A stretch of DNA of 64,000 nucleotides from Marinobacter persicus (GCF_900114155.1 NZ_FOSC01000001.1:186001-250000), one strand, 5' to 3'. Positions 28,601-34,972 are shown, counted from the stretch's first letter. Numbers and translations are program-made. Notes: generated by a model from the sequence alone, not told the origin.

Positions 28601-31218
28601 TTGCCGGCGTCCAGAACATCCTGTTTTGCGCGCTGAATGACCGACTGAAAAGAATCCCATTTGGAGAAATTACCCAGCACTTCACCCAGAGCGGTTGTCA
28701 GTGGCATTTCGGTGCGCGCGCCAACGGCGATGTTCGAGGCAGTGACTGTGCTGTCGTCGCCAATCCAGGCCCAGGTGTCCTGCCGGGTGTCGCTGTAAGC
28801 CAGCGCCACGCTCAACGCGATATTGGCGGCATCTTTGCGCTTGGCGGTGGAATTGACTGTACTAAGCGCGTGATTTCGCAGTTCTGCCTGATTCTGCAGG
28901 GCTACCACTTCCACATTTCCACCGGCATCGACGGTTGCGCCGCCGCCACTGCCAAGGCTGGCTTTGGCCTGATGGTGGGAGTCAGCCCAGGCCATGGCCG
29001 AGGCCAGCCTCAGGCCAGTGCTTCCCGAATCGTTATCGCTGGAGGCAAGGTTGAAGGTGTTGTTCACCTTTTTCGTTACGAAATCCAGATAGGGCGCTTT
29101 CAGCCCGTGTTTTTCCCGGAAGGTTCGCTGGACATGATCTGCGATACCACTACCGGCTTTGGTCTTGGCGCTGTTGCGTTGCTCAAGTACCCGGTTCAGC
29201 GCCAGGACTGAGAGGTCATCACCCCGGCTCAGGTCGGTATTAAATGCGGCTGACAGGGAGCTGTCGAAGTTGGCATAGGCAATGGCCGGGGCGGCGCTTG
29301 CACCCTTGCCAATGGATGAAAAGCTCACTTCGTTACTGAACATCTGCTCTGCCCGGGCACGCACCTGCACATCGGAGCTTGCCGATGTGGTGACTGTCGC
29401 ACCGTCAGCCACTTCGGCTGATGTCCGGGTGTCAGCCATGGCGATGCCCACGGCCAGGCCGGTTGTTGTCAGCGGGTTGCCTTCGGCGTCGTGTCGATTC
29501 AGGCCGGCAGCGGTCTGCATGAGGGTGTTCTGGCTGCTGGCATCGAGGGACAGGTCTCCTTCAACGTTCAGCACCGCGCCGGAGCCAACGTTAACGGATG
29601 TTTCGCCGGCCAGTTCGCCATACGAGAAGCCGAAGCTGAAGGGCACGACGGCGTTGTAGGACTCAAGGCTGCCATCGGCGATGTTGTCGATGTGCCGGGT
29701 GGCGTGGGCATCGATATCCAGGTCACGTTCGGCAGTAACAGTGCCATTAATATCCACACCTGCATCAGCATCGGCAATGGAAACAGACACGATATCCTGG
29801 ATCGACTGCAGCTGGGTGAGATCGTCTGCTTCAACATCAAAGGCGTCTTCAACTCCGGTGAATCCGGTCCTGTCGATAGTGGCGAAGGTGTCGTACAGGT
29901 TGACGAAGGTGTCTTCGTCATCCAATGCGAAATTCTCCAGAAAGCCGGCGCTGGTCATGGCGAGTGACCGGGCTTTGATGTCCACGTTGCCGCCGGCCAC
30001 GTCGCCATCAACTGTAACCTGGGCACTGGTGGCTGCCTTGCCGGAGATCTGGACATCCTCGGCCTCGGCGGTGATTTCGACATCGCCGGATTTTGCGGCA
30101 TCTGCCTTATTCCTTGCGTCGACAACGGCGCCGGCTTCAATGGTGACGCTGGCCCGGTTTGCACTGGCGTTCAGAGCGTCCGGGGCTTCGACCTCGCTTG
30201 TCTCAACCGTTGTGTTCTCTGGGTCACACGCCAGGCAACGGTCAATGGCGCTGGCGTGAAGCCGAATATCGCCGGCCTGATTGTTGTCAACCTCGCCGCT
30301 CACAACAGAGCCCGTGGCCCCTACGGTGATCTCGGAGCCGCGTATTTCCACATCGCCGCGGCCAGGATCGTCATCCCATTGGTTTTCCGCCTGCTCCATC
30401 AGGGTGGCCAGCCGGCCATCCACCTCGACCGTGTCCCCACCGATGGTTATGGCGCCAGCCGGATCTTCCAGCCCATCCACGTTCACTGCGGAGCGGAAGA
30501 CTTCCCAGGCGTCGTCACGAACACTTACGGAGAGCTCGGCGCCATCGACAATGACTGCATTGGCGGCAAACAGGTTGATACCACCTTCCGCGTTGACCTG
30601 GCCCTCAATGCGGATCTCACCATCGGAAGAGGATTGATAATCGCCCCGCATCAGTCGGGCAACCTCTCGGTCCATGGCGGCGCCGTCGACTGAAGCATTG
30701 GTGGCAGAATCAAGTATGGCGTCCATTTCGCCCTTGGTTGGCGTGGTCACTACCAGGCTGCCAACGTTAACGACGCCTTGTGACCCAACCACAAGGCCAT
30801 GAGGATCGGCGAAGATAATATTGCCGCCGATCTGGCCACTCTTCATGCCATTCAGGGTGCCGTTGATTTGCGCCTGGGCGTCATGGACAAGGTTAACCAG
30901 GTTGTCTTTGCCCGATGGGACGTGCAGATTGACGGTGTTGCCGGAGGCCACTTCAAAACGGCCGAAGGAGTTGAAGCCCGAGTTGCCTTTTATCGTGCCT
31001 GTTCTGATGTCTGTCTGGTTGCCGTCCACCTGGATCGAGGTGTCGGTTGAGCCTTCTTTGGTGATGTTGTTACCGAAAACAACCGCCGGCGAGGCCAGCA
31101 CTGAAACCACCGCGGCCGAGAGCGGGTGCCGGCGAAACATTCGGTTAGCAGCACCTACGCGCGCGTGACGGGGTTTGGCAGGATGTGGACGGGCAGAACG
31201 CGAACTGGCCAGCGGCAT
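13690..31218 (-). CDS. Giant TpsA exoprotein, LktA/FHA-like filamentous adhesin (5842 residues)
   Basis: One intact 17.5-kb frame. The start at 31218 is chosen because GGAGG lies about nine bases upstream; the in-frame ATG at 31281 has no such site. The N-terminus is an extended signal (about 1-50, with FRRHPLSAAVVSVLASP). A TPS secretion domain follows (about 50-300), with NSFGRFEVASGNTVNLHVP and FADPHGLVVGSQG, typical of leukotoxin-LktA-type filamentous adhesins. Residues about 300-3600 are built of many divergent modules with A-G-S/G-G-S repeats; the rest is beta-helical repeat. The C-terminus has no membrane anchor and no recognisable toxin domain. It is secreted by the adjacent TpsB and probably serves in adhesion or biofilm. 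Confidence 0.9.
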   Translation of the reverse strand: MPLASSRSARPHPAKPRHARVGAANRMFRRHPLSAAVVSVLASPAVVFGNNITKEGSTDTSIQVDGNQTDIRTGTIKGNSGFNSFGRFEVASGNTVNLHVPSGKDNLVNLVHDAQAQINGTLNGMKSGQIGGNIIFADPHGLVVGSQGVVNVGSLVVTTPTKGEMDAILDSATNASVDGAAMDREVARLMRGDYQSSSDGEIRIEGQVNAEGGINLFAANAVIVDGAELSVSVRDDAWEVFRSAVNVDGLEDPAGAITIGGDTVEVDGRLATLMEQAENQWDDDPGRGDVEIRGSEITVGATGSVVSGEVDNNQAGDIRLHASAIDRCLACDPENTTVETSEVEAPDALNASANRASVTIEAGAVVDARNKADAAKSGDVEITAEAEDVQISGKAATSAQVTVDGDVAGGNVDIKARSLAMTSAGFLENFALDDEDTFVNLYDTFATIDRTGFTGVEDAFDVEADDLTQLQSIQDIVSVSIADADAGVDINGTVTAERDLDIDAHATRHIDNIADGSLESYNAVVPFSFGFSYGELAGETSVNVGSGAVLNVEGDLSLDASSQNTLMQTAAGLNRHDAEGNPLTTTGLAVGIAMADTRTSAEVADGATVTTSASSDVQVRARAEQMFSNEVSFSSIGKGASAAPAIAYANFDSSLSAAFNTDLSRGDDLSVLALNRVLEQRNSAKTKAGSGIADHVQRTFREKHGLKAPYLDFVTKKVNNTFNLASSDNDSGSTGLRLASAMAWADSHHQAKASLGSGGGATVDAGGNVEVVALQNQAELRNHALSTVNSTAKRKDAANIALSVALAYSDTRQDTWAWIGDDSTVTASNIAVGARTEMPLTTALGEVLGNFSKWDSFQSVIQRAKQDVLDAGKAVADLPSQYANASGEGEKLAMAGAISVMNTTTNTEAWAGDGVSLTATATDPTPWSSVLYRELDEDGNQQAVWTAKGRSETDPADREDDQHDWQGGVQIVSESNMERLAVAGNLGALIFGSKSGKGGSVGAALNMANHNSRTLAGMGVNGQVHSASRFDVLADERNLRMMLAPSAGKGKSVAGNGTAIINLVDSDVIAGVDSSTSVQAPVARLQAFHDIGQWSVAGAVAAAENAGVGAGLAVNQVDTDVQSVVGDMTAWRPTRLPGREPGENATWKIDALVVRSETRGQSGAFSIAGAVARSEEDKNEDDTAKSSDEAQGKSEGLFGSLKSAVSPVTEKFGEWKGKLAGYQESGDKKPAESTDVQTEDQSLPVELSAAGSASINIADQRTHAGVADVVIEGYDADPATGQDVDVRALTQMQQYSGSGAGALTMGGKDSSKFSSALSGALSLNWVQGGSTATVDNVEALSLDRLDTTAITGGDHIAFGAGLSVNTSSTDGISVAMSGSVAANQTRTAAEVFDSNFTFVDSEEADRALNIRGYDRTRNLIGGGALAGASGKGGSAGGSVAVGYLANELAAGLTGTNVENAVDVSVESASQSRVLAGALGAAVSGGKGAALAGSGFTVYMANTVEALVDGQNTGAIKTDALSVRAHSVEGLSGFDSLFQAGANASVTDAGLDFEGNVLADLDSDVEVEDENVANEDEEAGVETQSLFDSDLAGEFVVGIAGTLAASGKGSGGGAAGVIYSGSDYSATVRNVKQLEVTGALDVEAENGVETLGVAVGAAGSKSVAMLGSATALVDRGQVSAELTDNTTGENVETGQVNLNALHSGGYYSFAGALAASKSAAGGAAIGITDIENTVESSLRNTDIDTGSDNLNVTASGANVIRSAAVSGAVSKSTAIGGAFSYNRIDGTTTALVKDSTLDASQLTVSSAQPETGASIWSAAGSIAASGSASVGGSIAINLTEGKRETRVENSTLDASGKLVLDSGTANEIYSLAVGGQASQSVAAGGSASFNYINDESLVSVTGSRLAADSVDADVTDGASRIATLAGNINGGGSAAVGGSVAKASIAQQRSISLTDTELDVEGEANFNSRATGEIYSLSVAGSASQSGGVAGAATVGTIESINEVMLDSVHGQAGEVSLTADDQSSIYSFGLAAGIGGTFGGGAASAVNYISNSTDVGITGHALDTNNDPLSLDANRVTLNAKADQTIRTVAAGAGGGGTAGVSGSLAVNVINAGVSSAITEGAQVRAVGNIGLNATNDSRIQAVSGALTIGGSRFGAAGGVGVNVIDSVTEAYISGAQTLVEARGSLADDRLAVGTTDIANAPDVTNWSDASNFNPVTDLERGSEERTGLSVNAASSQQVGSLSAAVSGTVPDPFGSAAMAGVSTTSVLGGRTEARIEDAQINEELLGAGQDVHVSAGSNAYSVGYLFAGALSGSAALSGTLDVTLIDHDTKADVDGADTRAAGDMQVQADSVRSAANFVTGASGAVANGTGTLGVIRLAGLTQARVVGGTTKTGSLDIRANGDSRMSVTSGSVVVGGVSAGGAFSLGLNESEVSALLGDTDENDEDRDTRVNTDGDVTVDANSTTDLLVNSAAGSFTAGGSIAGSANVIAAENITQARVTGATLRGENGGDTRAGSLTVNALDRSDILSNSGTAGVSTSGSTLGASANVVVTNNATRAIVERSDLRTSGKVDLDAVHELDASLITATGGLSPSSAAIGGSFGLLLVGPGAPVQEYSDDTGNDGSVDVDARDELNKGGSGTLSIFDSIGSGDGTALTQRTNVADGADIEGDALDGETETRVNQGTGFAVGNRLEQESQQETRATITDSTVNSTGNVSVDADERLATYNLSGSAQGGSAGLGAAGAMTFLRSAVTAEITNATLEADTVRVKATAGDLGGDRGVDVYSVSGAAGFGAGLGAAVSVGSLENSVNANLGGTITANQSVSDDDSASIDVDAEDALSLRSRADGAAAGAAAAGVSIAVSERDSVIQSKVAANSQLEAPTIHIDSDSSGGSKAWARSATGGLGVALNGAVSVAKDEASVGTVIGDGVNLQGDTSIGSVGSGKVESVAQGASVSLNVSMGASLAFADSERTIETTLGNNVTVNDGDNLTVSAKQKREGDDANVRAESFSATGGAFLGADASLAFVSGTDTTEVDVGSSLTMNDAVLDVGVATDARRESRAHGFAVGGALAAGTAWAETGGGSTTKLTLGDNVALGDGVAMERVNLAIDAHEQYLAESLAGSGGLVSGNASVARQSGADTVSLTIGNGGSIVSDDAGFRSDYRGDFGSHANSINASALGASGAFSRAGLDSSNTLTLGSSALDVANGTSLVAESDVRSIHPGNQSASAAGGGVASGQAVDHKTDLDLDTDVIIQDDAIVRVGFLGGGNSEVPELIIEAVNSLAVQSNASLATGGALAGGGVYSQVEADLNAGVRVGEATLSSRGDITVSTLTRSSVLHDASANTWGGVAATDAEATTNINDNQSITIGDNASLLAWGYLSLAPGLAADWGQENRLSTITTANSLVRGIIAIADATATANQASNASISVGNGASLSAGRDVELTAYNDAISYTVEGMAKGYQAGFIPIEDKDSREGAKEVSSDIRLNGSLKAGVFDRLDIVIDEYGMLSYNEDSAAPFLAVAQKFNPTDLINSADMDAAVAEVVKKGIVDRDVEAWFLDGLFASGGDVILRADTVDGTGDIEARGGPSITVENNSLQYLRLGKVTIPDNPGGNLQFKGVADSVAGSISVTKTGADKGAEISIRNTRTDNLSGADYGAALFQEDEITNESGTVEINVANGAFAALSTLRGRLVSVNVDGPMIVSPQEGSYWFPGNHPMDIWDNYADLPTDARDAVVYAANVYYDDKLDNKNKPLLEDGTDFSDYDGESIILFGGCVPGVYDRNGTDACTKSTAEKYGFGITQILDINGTGDADRQSHVPVVPRWSLDKVADKRSDSGYEGTADWEGSEAIAIDADVIDLNGTMKTGRKTAQGIHLFSAVDDWVEELKLLGVESGRVEIPEIFLSLTAGEVKTLSKAPGDDWSEELTVYYDFARDQVVVDDVKATGGGYLYMKGKVINSTGMGQIDVESGYGHIDIVNESSADLEVNRLDTGSGSVGMVVIADELKDVTAWYRYTQGEGLEKFVAQGTENVSMGSANRQVLSGQSASFSPQSGIRWEWTERADFSRDYDKSKDLSSWIGNWTFEDKRDPWDVSRSGRLVRDTGDSSAYRQETNGRFSGTTAWKGKYTKGCPAELDGKCDNGMLVSSIEKNSDGDDVGIAYWRAAFPTKGYLEVSRSVRADYEIGINFAGFDEGRVKIDNGGDVRLRGNIQNSSGLTDITSREGAILSGDRMIESAEVRLAAEKAIGSSTLPLRLDLAGEGYLDAVSGAEGINLMIDSGAKLNRIHAGEGEGDVFINATDSLLAGIRMGGVAHIEARNLNLSSELGSIGGINNTELLVVDLYEGSNGDGAPRDGILSVNANRDIGIKDRQGDLWVSSVTSELGDARLVAESGRIRDVERRVGGDSVNAETREQIWKRLRLRAEDGGQARARELTIPAFEAKVERAYADYWRLLDSGTVENGELNLSKDGIEHYRTLLAARGQSSDDTAVQDYAAEQYRQATEIFTEAFGNDWRDDDRLAGYREDFSFQASAAQKEQLTENAIWTDSELRRSINVVALEAATTGSTIDIENPNVVARDVTLEAARDIGEVADPLTINYQDLIDGNLSESAVGALAMARTAGDVTLEKNVDGDIVSLSVNQTIPLYVDSAGRFDLLSGGSTFIQGLGNLRIGEIDVAGDVRALTNDNITVAGNAPGLIKVGGDLTLGAAAGSIGNVDGSALELDVAGELLSASASGDIALKWLNGDLGIERIIANGGVLLSVPNGSLYRTVDGLNISGQSIELATGGAIGGPSSALDLRLTSDDGALSATADGPMYLTSHENTLRTSLLDASGGIQLDVTEGFSLLDNASLRIGDDLDLSAATIDFGADASVVVADDADITSSGNLTTGTGFTMDVNGGELQLNAADLALGANNNLEVAGLSRIDADHWQLGIDTRVNAAKLLGITEQLTMAENSRIYGENLVSLEASGDAVLSQVAVGNGDLSIRADGDITRADANRANLASTDTGTLSLIAGGSIGMANAPMLASVPFFDIVKAGTGSLHLNWQGDAQGGRIEAANTLELTTRDGRFEADYLKADGRASLIGDNSDLKIADLQVSGNLDAETSNGNLSLVNADVDGAADIRVNTGNLLMNDADVQALADLTINTGNMNVGSLSAGSELRVTGTGNSNLYLKHTVVGGQATINHGNAGEVVIGQDGDTDWAMEVDETLSLSSGSKATISRAQAGSDMVLEAANHLSADRLKTGGQLNATVDQGDMSVRKADVAGRADFLTANGNMTVREASTGGAMRLEASHSSAGDITFGYPENSDEPIDNNFHLDAGDTLHMLATGNIYGGNARAVNRLDMRAFDLNFGHVTSSALDVFLQAERNVTGARVVAHRDLGIVAGDTLKLDDTRWGGTLSLKAGRDLTVATGGDIDLTGQIEAGRDMEITSHTGFIRADGAKAGNNMSLSAGEDILFDRQLEAGGEMQIDAGGRLEVGEFITAGGNLEIATGEQLQVGDFITAGGSAALTSGQFSVVGQRVNAGESLSWRSGGDLDVSESITAERGTMDIDVNDSLTTRELHAGTRMDVITGGPKLDLERALAGDALTMNVGSRDRTQYTDNGGLSVGEMTGSAITLRAADRVSIDEVRSSDLLDIASTWIDISRGIYTGNQALGLDVRGLNSAAANRVEANLTAERVESNVLYSRNTRIRQDGTYAAFDDAQYIDVLDLETNQARIVMDNTNSAWAGADVQLVELDKAFWLTQDHNWSETNAYVLHRKPTHQVTVPNFTADHNEAEGVDYTGSSASRYIDRIEREFRVAETGVIPAPTMPEINVPDTGSVMLNAVNLDLTPDVADNTEQRPEKGREI

Positions 31219-31493
31219 TAACGGAACCTCCGAGATTGTTCTTTTAGTGCAGACACCCAACGGGTGATGGCCACGAAGCACTCCAGGCTTCCGGCCAAAC
31301 CTTTACACTTTGTTACTGGCCGTTAACCCTAGTTTATGTACGACCAATGCCAAGGAACAATTCGGAACAGGAACTAAATATCGTTATATTTCAAAACCTT
31401 GGAAATCCATAAGGCCGTCAGGAACTGGAACCCTGTAAAAAAAATTGAACACACAACCCGTCACATCCTGTTACACATAACTGACAAAACGAT
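31219..31493. other. Leader and promoter region of the giant adhesin gene
   Basis: About 275 bases without a gene between the adhesin start and the palindrome after rfaH. The part next to the adhesin is G/C-rich and able to fold (GGCCGGAAGCC and CACCCGTTGGGTG stand out on the minus strand); the rest is A/T-rich and probably holds the promoter. I compared it with the c-di-GMP-I riboswitch pattern and saw no convincing match. Confidence 0.4.
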
Positions 31494-31532
31494 GGGGTCG
31501 GGTACGGGGTCGGGTACAGTACCCGACCCCGT
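31494..31532. repeat. GGGGTCGGGTAC palindrome after rfaH
   Basis: The left arm is GGGGTCGGGTAC followed by a second such unit; the right arm is GTACCCGACCCCG. It ends four bases before the end of the rfaH frame and could also end the rfaH transcript, although no U-run follows on the minus strand. It belongs to the same family as the copies at 32832, 35021, 36328, 37759, 38617 and 39475. Confidence 0.85.
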
Positions 31533-31536
31533 TAGA

Positions 31537-32016
31537 TTAAGGCTTGATGGCGGAGACGGGGACTTTGACGGTTTGCTGCTTCTGCATGAAGGTGATGAGG
31601 ACGATGGCGCGTTCTTCGCCGTCGTAAGCCTGGAAGATGGCGTTGATGCCTTTGAAGGGGCCGTCTTCGAGTTCGACTTTCTGGCCTTTTTTGATGCCGC
31701 CCTGGGCAGCGACTTTTTCCATGCTGGCTTTGATCTGGTCGATCACGGCGTCTGCTATTGGGGCGGGTTTGCCGGAAAACTTTACGACACGCAGCACACC
31801 AAGAGTGGAGCGCAGCTTGGCCCAAACAGGATCGGTTTGCTCAAGGTTTATGAAGATATAGCCGGGGAACAGCGGTTCCAGGCGTTTTTGGCGTTTGCCC
31901 GCGCGGATCTTTTCCACCTCGATTTTCGGGTAGAAACACGGCACCTCCTGGTTCTGGAGGTTGTGTACAGCGCGGTCGCCCTGGGCGGGTTTGTGTTGGA
32001 GTGCATACCAGGTCAT
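31537..32016 (-). CDS. rfaH: RfaH transcription antiterminator (NusG paralogue)
   Basis: A 159-residue protein. The start at 32016 (MTWYALQHKPAQGDRA) is preferred over 32064, as it matches the usual N-terminus of the family. The NGN domain spans about residues 1-100, with FYPKIEVEKI and LFPGYIFINL; a KOW-type C-terminal domain follows (GQKVELEDGPFKGINAIF, about 108-126). RfaH binds RNA polymerase at ops sites and prevents premature termination in long surface-polysaccharide operons. Two ops sites in this window are likely targets. The gene lies four bases downstream of the cysQ-like gene, so they are probably co-transcribed. Confidence 0.9.
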   Translation of the reverse strand: MTWYALQHKPAQGDRAVHNLQNQEVPCFYPKIEVEKIRAGKRQKRLEPLFPGYIFINLEQTDPVWAKLRSTLGVLRVVKFSGKPAPIADAVIDQIKASMEKVAAQGGIKKGQKVELEDGPFKGINAIFQAYDGEERAIVLITFMQKQQTVKVPVSAIKP

Positions 32017-32020
32017 GCGC

Positions 32021-32788
32021 CTAAAAATACCAGTTGCCGGCGGCGATGAAAAACGGGTTTTCAATATTTTCTTTCCCGTATTTCAACGGCTTGCCGTCTG
32101 GCGTTTGTACTTTACCGCCAGCTGCGAGCAGCACGGCGTGGGCCGCGGCCGTGTCCCATTCGCTGGTTGGACTCATGCGCGGGTAAATGTCGGCGTGCCC
32201 TTCGGCCAGGCGGCAGAATTTCAGCGAGCTGCCGGCCTGTACCGTTTCGTGGGGACCAAGCCTGGCGATAAAGGCACGGGTTTCTTCGTTCAGGTGGTTT
32301 TTGCTGGCCACCACACGCAGGCTGTCGCGGAGTTCGGCCACGCGAATACGATGCGCTTTGCCCGAGCGGTCTCGCTTGTAAGCGCCCTCGCCCTTCACGC
32401 CCCAGAAGGCTTCTTTCAAAGCTGGCGCGACAACCACGCCCATCACCGGCTCACCGTCTTCAATCATGGCGATGTTGATGGTGAACTCGCCGGAACGCTG
32501 GGTGAAGTCTTTGGTTCCATCGATGGGGTCGATCAACCAGAACCGGCGCCAGTGCTTGCGCTCTTCCCAGGGTGTTTCCGGGCTTTCTTCGGAAACAATG
32601 GGAATATCAGGGGCAATACGGCGCAGGCCCTTGACGATGATTTCGTTGGCTGCCAGGTCGGCGGCGGTAATGGGGGTTTGGTCTTCCTTGAAATGCACCT
32701 TGAAGTCGGACTGGTAGATATGAAGCACTCGTTCGCTGGCTTCGTCGGCGATTCTGATAACGTCCGTAAGGATGGTGCTGTAGTGCAT
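32021..32788 (-). CDS. cysQ: 3'(2'),5'-bisphosphate nucleotidase, CysQ family
   Basis: A 255-residue protein of the inositol-monophosphatase superfamily, of usual CysQ length. Metal-binding motifs are visible: EES in IVSEESPE (about residue 68), DPIDGTKDF (about 86-94) and SEWDTAAAH (about 206-214). The reaction is removal of the 3'-phosphate from 3'-phosphoadenosine 5'-phosphate in sulfate assimilation and recycling. It is directly upstream of rfaH on the same strand. The start at 32788 gives the expected N-terminus. Confidence 0.88.
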   Translation of the reverse strand: MHYSTILTDVIRIADEASERVLHIYQSDFKVHFKEDQTPITAADLAANEIIVKGLRRIAPDIPIVSEESPETPWEERKHWRRFWLIDPIDGTKDFTQRSGEFTINIAMIEDGEPVMGVVVAPALKEAFWGVKGEGAYKRDRSGKAHRIRVAELRDSLRVVASKNHLNEETRAFIARLGPHETVQAGSSLKFCRLAEGHADIYPRMSPTSEWDTAAAHAVLLAAGGKVQTPDGKPLKYGKENIENPFFIAAGNWYF

Positions 32789-32831
32789 TTTGGCGTCCTG
32801 CTTGGCATTTGCCGGTATTTTAGCAGAGTTT

Positions 32832-32880
32832 GGGGTCGGGTACGGGGTCGGGTCCTGTACCCGACCCCGTACCCGACCCC
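32832..32880. repeat. Long GGGGTCGGGTAC palindrome upstream of the RAYT gene
   Basis: A 49-base structure: two GGGGTCGGG units, a short CCTG spacer, then two inverted units ending in GACCCC. It lies 71 bases upstream of the RAYT transposase start, as expected for a REP sequence linked to its RAYT. Confidence 0.85.
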
Positions 32881-32951
32881 CAAAAAACAGTTGAAATATT
32901 CCTGCTCGTGCGGCAAGGTTTTAATTCCATTCAGTTCACAAGGATTTTGTG

Positions 32952-33596
32952 ATGGCTCGCCGAACAAGGATTTGTCCGGCCGGGATTCCCCAGCACATTG
33001 TGCACCGGGGTAATAATCGGCAGGGCTGTTTCCATGATGTTTCTGATTTCGCCACTTATTACGCCTTTCTCGAGCAATATTCTGATGAGTTCCCGGTAGA
33101 TATTCACGCCTGGGTGCTGATGACCAACCATATTCATTTACTGGTTACGCCACGTGAAAACGATGTGATCGCGCCCTTCATGAAGGCGGTTTCGCAGCGG
33201 TACGCGCAGTATTACAACTTCAAGAACCAGCGCACCGGCAGTTTGTGGGAAGGGCGGTATCGGGCCTGCGTGGTGGATACAGAGCCCTACTTTCTGCATT
33301 GCCAGCGCTACATCGAGCTGAACCCGGTGATGGCGCGCATAACCGGCCACCCGGATGGTTATCAGTGGTCGAGTTATGGAAATCATGCCCATGGCATGGC
33401 AACGGCGTTTCACACGCCTCATGAGTGTTATCTTGAGCTGGGTGCGCCTGGGCGGCCCAGGCAGCGGGCCTGGGAAGAATTTGTTGCCAGCCAGACACCC
33501 AAGGGCATGGCCGACCAGATTCGGCATTCGGTGATGTCCAGTTGGGCTCTTGGCTCACTGGCATTTAGAAAGCGGGTGCAGGCGCTGGTGGAATAG
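32952..33596 (+). CDS. REP-associated tyrosine transposase (RAYT, Y1/IS200-like)
   Basis: A 214-residue protein of the Y1 transposase fold. An N-terminal PQHIVHRGNNRQ strand precedes the HUH motif in MTNHIHLLVTP (about residues 57-67) and the catalytic tyrosine helix in QRYIELNPVMAR (about 117-128). The start at 32952 has AAGGA at good spacing. RAYTs are domesticated single-copy relatives of IS200/IS605 transposases that bind and cleave REP palindromes. Palindromes of one family lie on both sides, the nearest 71 bases upstream, so this is the likely enzyme for that family. No transposon ends or second ORF are seen. Confidence 0.88.
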   Translation: MARRTRICPAGIPQHIVHRGNNRQGCFHDVSDFATYYAFLEQYSDEFPVDIHAWVLMTNHIHLLVTPRENDVIAPFMKAVSQRYAQYYNFKNQRTGSLWEGRYRACVVDTEPYFLHCQRYIELNPVMARITGHPDGYQWSSYGNHAHGMATAFHTPHECYLELGAPGRPRQRAWEEFVASQTPKGMADQIRHSVMSSWALGSLAFRKRVQALVE

Positions 33597-33610
33597 CGCC
33601 TGCCCGGCCC

Positions 33611-34972
33611 TCAAATCTCCACTTCTTCGAACAGCTCCGGCACTTCGGCATTCCAACCGAAGCGCTCCCGGATTCGCTTGCGCATGATGTCGCTGGCCAC
33701 CGGCTCTCCGTGGGTTACATACACTTTCTCTGGCCTCAGACTGCCCTGCCCCAGCCACTCAAGTATTTCGTTGTAGTCCCCGTGGGCACTCATGGAATCG
33801 AGATTGTGGATTTCCGCCTTCACCGGCCAGTATTCACCGTGGATTTTGACTTTCTCCGCGCCATTCACCAGTGCATCACCCCGCGTGCCGGGCGCCTGGA
33901 AGCCGGCGAAAATCACGCTGTTTCTCTGGTTTGGCAGCAAGGTTTTCAGGTGGTGCAACACACGACCACCGGAGGCCATGCCGCTGGCCGAGATAATAAT
34001 GCAGGGATATCGCACCATGCCCAGCTCGATGGACTCTTCAACCGTGCGCACAAAGTTGGTTTTATGGTCCATCAATTCGCACTGGGCATTGTTCAGTTTG
34101 TGTTCTTTGTGGTGCTTGCAGAAAATTTCAGTGGCGCGGATGGCCATGGGACTGTTCAGGTACACGGGCAGCCTGGGAATGCGCCCTTCACCCATGAGTT
34201 TGTGTACAACGTAAAGCAGCATTTGGGCCCGGCCGACGGCAAACGCCGGCATCAATACCAACCCGCCACGGTTAGCGGTGCGCGAAATGATGTCCGCCAG
34301 CTCCGTTTCCGGGTCACTGTCGCCGTGGGTGCGGTCGCCATAGGTGGATTCACACACCAGCACGTCTGCATGGTTGATCGGTTCCGGCGGGCGCATGATC
34401 ATATCGTTCTGTCGACCAACATCACCGCTGAAGACGACGGTGCGTGCGGAACTGTTGTGGCGAACATGCACGCAGGACGAACCCAGAATGTGGCCGGCGG
34501 GAGTAAAGCTCACTTCAAACCCTTTTACCGGTTCGAACGTTTCATGGTAGTGCAGTGATTCAAAGTGTTTGAGCGCTTCCCGCGCATCTTTTTCGGTGAA
34601 CAGCGGCTCCGGGTGCTCGTGTTTGGAAAACTTCTTGCGAGCCGCGTACTTGGCGTCCTCCTCCTGCAAGTAACCGGCGTCCGGCAGCAGTACTTTGCAA
34701 AGCTCGTGAGTGGCTTTGGTGCAGTAGATCTTGCCCTTGAACCCGTTTTTAACAAGAGCCGGGAGGTAACCGGAGTGGTCGATATGTGCGTGCGTGAGCA
34801 CAACCGCGTTAATACTGGATGGCTCAACCGGAAACTGGGCCCAGTTTCGCCGGCGCAGGGTTTTCACCCCCTGGTACATGCCGCAGTCCACCAACAACCG
34901 GTGTTTGTCATCTGAAAGCAGGTAACGCGAACCGGTCACCGTACCGGTACCACCGAGAAAGCGTAGTTTCAT
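33611..34972 (-). CDS. Beta-CASP/MBL-fold RNA-processing-type hydrolase
   Basis: A 453-residue protein. MBL motifs are HAHIDHSG (about residue 60), GHILGSS, SGDVGRQ and STYGDR; beta-CASP motifs are ISASGMASGGR, MSAHGD and the final THGEP. This is the YSH1/CPSF-like 'RNA specificity factor' family, zinc-dependent nucleases or related enzymes. It is related to, but clearly diverged from, the pair at 1-431 and 5850-7175. It converges with the RAYT gene (14-base gap) and has a palindrome upstream of its start. Confidence 0.85.
   Translation of the reverse strand: MKLRFLGGTGTVTGSRYLLSDDKHRLLVDCGMYQGVKTLRRRNWAQFPVEPSSINAVVLTHAHIDHSGYLPALVKNGFKGKIYCTKATHELCKVLLPDAGYLQEEDAKYAARKKFSKHEHPEPLFTEKDAREALKHFESLHYHETFEPVKGFEVSFTPAGHILGSSCVHVRHNSSARTVVFSGDVGRQNDMIMRPPEPINHADVLVCESTYGDRTHGDSDPETELADIISRTANRGGLVLMPAFAVGRAQMLLYVVHKLMGEGRIPRLPVYLNSPMAIRATEIFCKHHKEHKLNNAQCELMDHKTNFVRTVEESIELGMVRYPCIIISASGMASGGRVLHHLKTLLPNQRNSVIFAGFQAPGTRGDALVNGAEKVKIHGEYWPVKAEIHNLDSMSAHGDYNEILEWLGQGSLRPEKVYVTHGEPVASDIMRKRIRERFGWNAEVPELFEEVEI

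Noticed and set aside
13690..31218. Many long open frames on the plus strand opposite the adhesin gene
   Set aside because: They are shadows of a GC-rich, repeat-bearing gene; they lack ribosome sites and known domains, while the minus frame is continuous with a signal, a TPS domain and a coupled tpsB.
13690..31218. Short recurring motifs inside the adhesin gene as a possible CRISPR array or tandem repeat array
   Set aside because: The repeats are protein-level and divergent in DNA, with no constant repeat/spacer periodicity.
31219..31330. Adhesin leader as a c-di-GMP-I riboswitch
   Set aside because: The region folds, but conserved riboswitch core bases could not be aligned.
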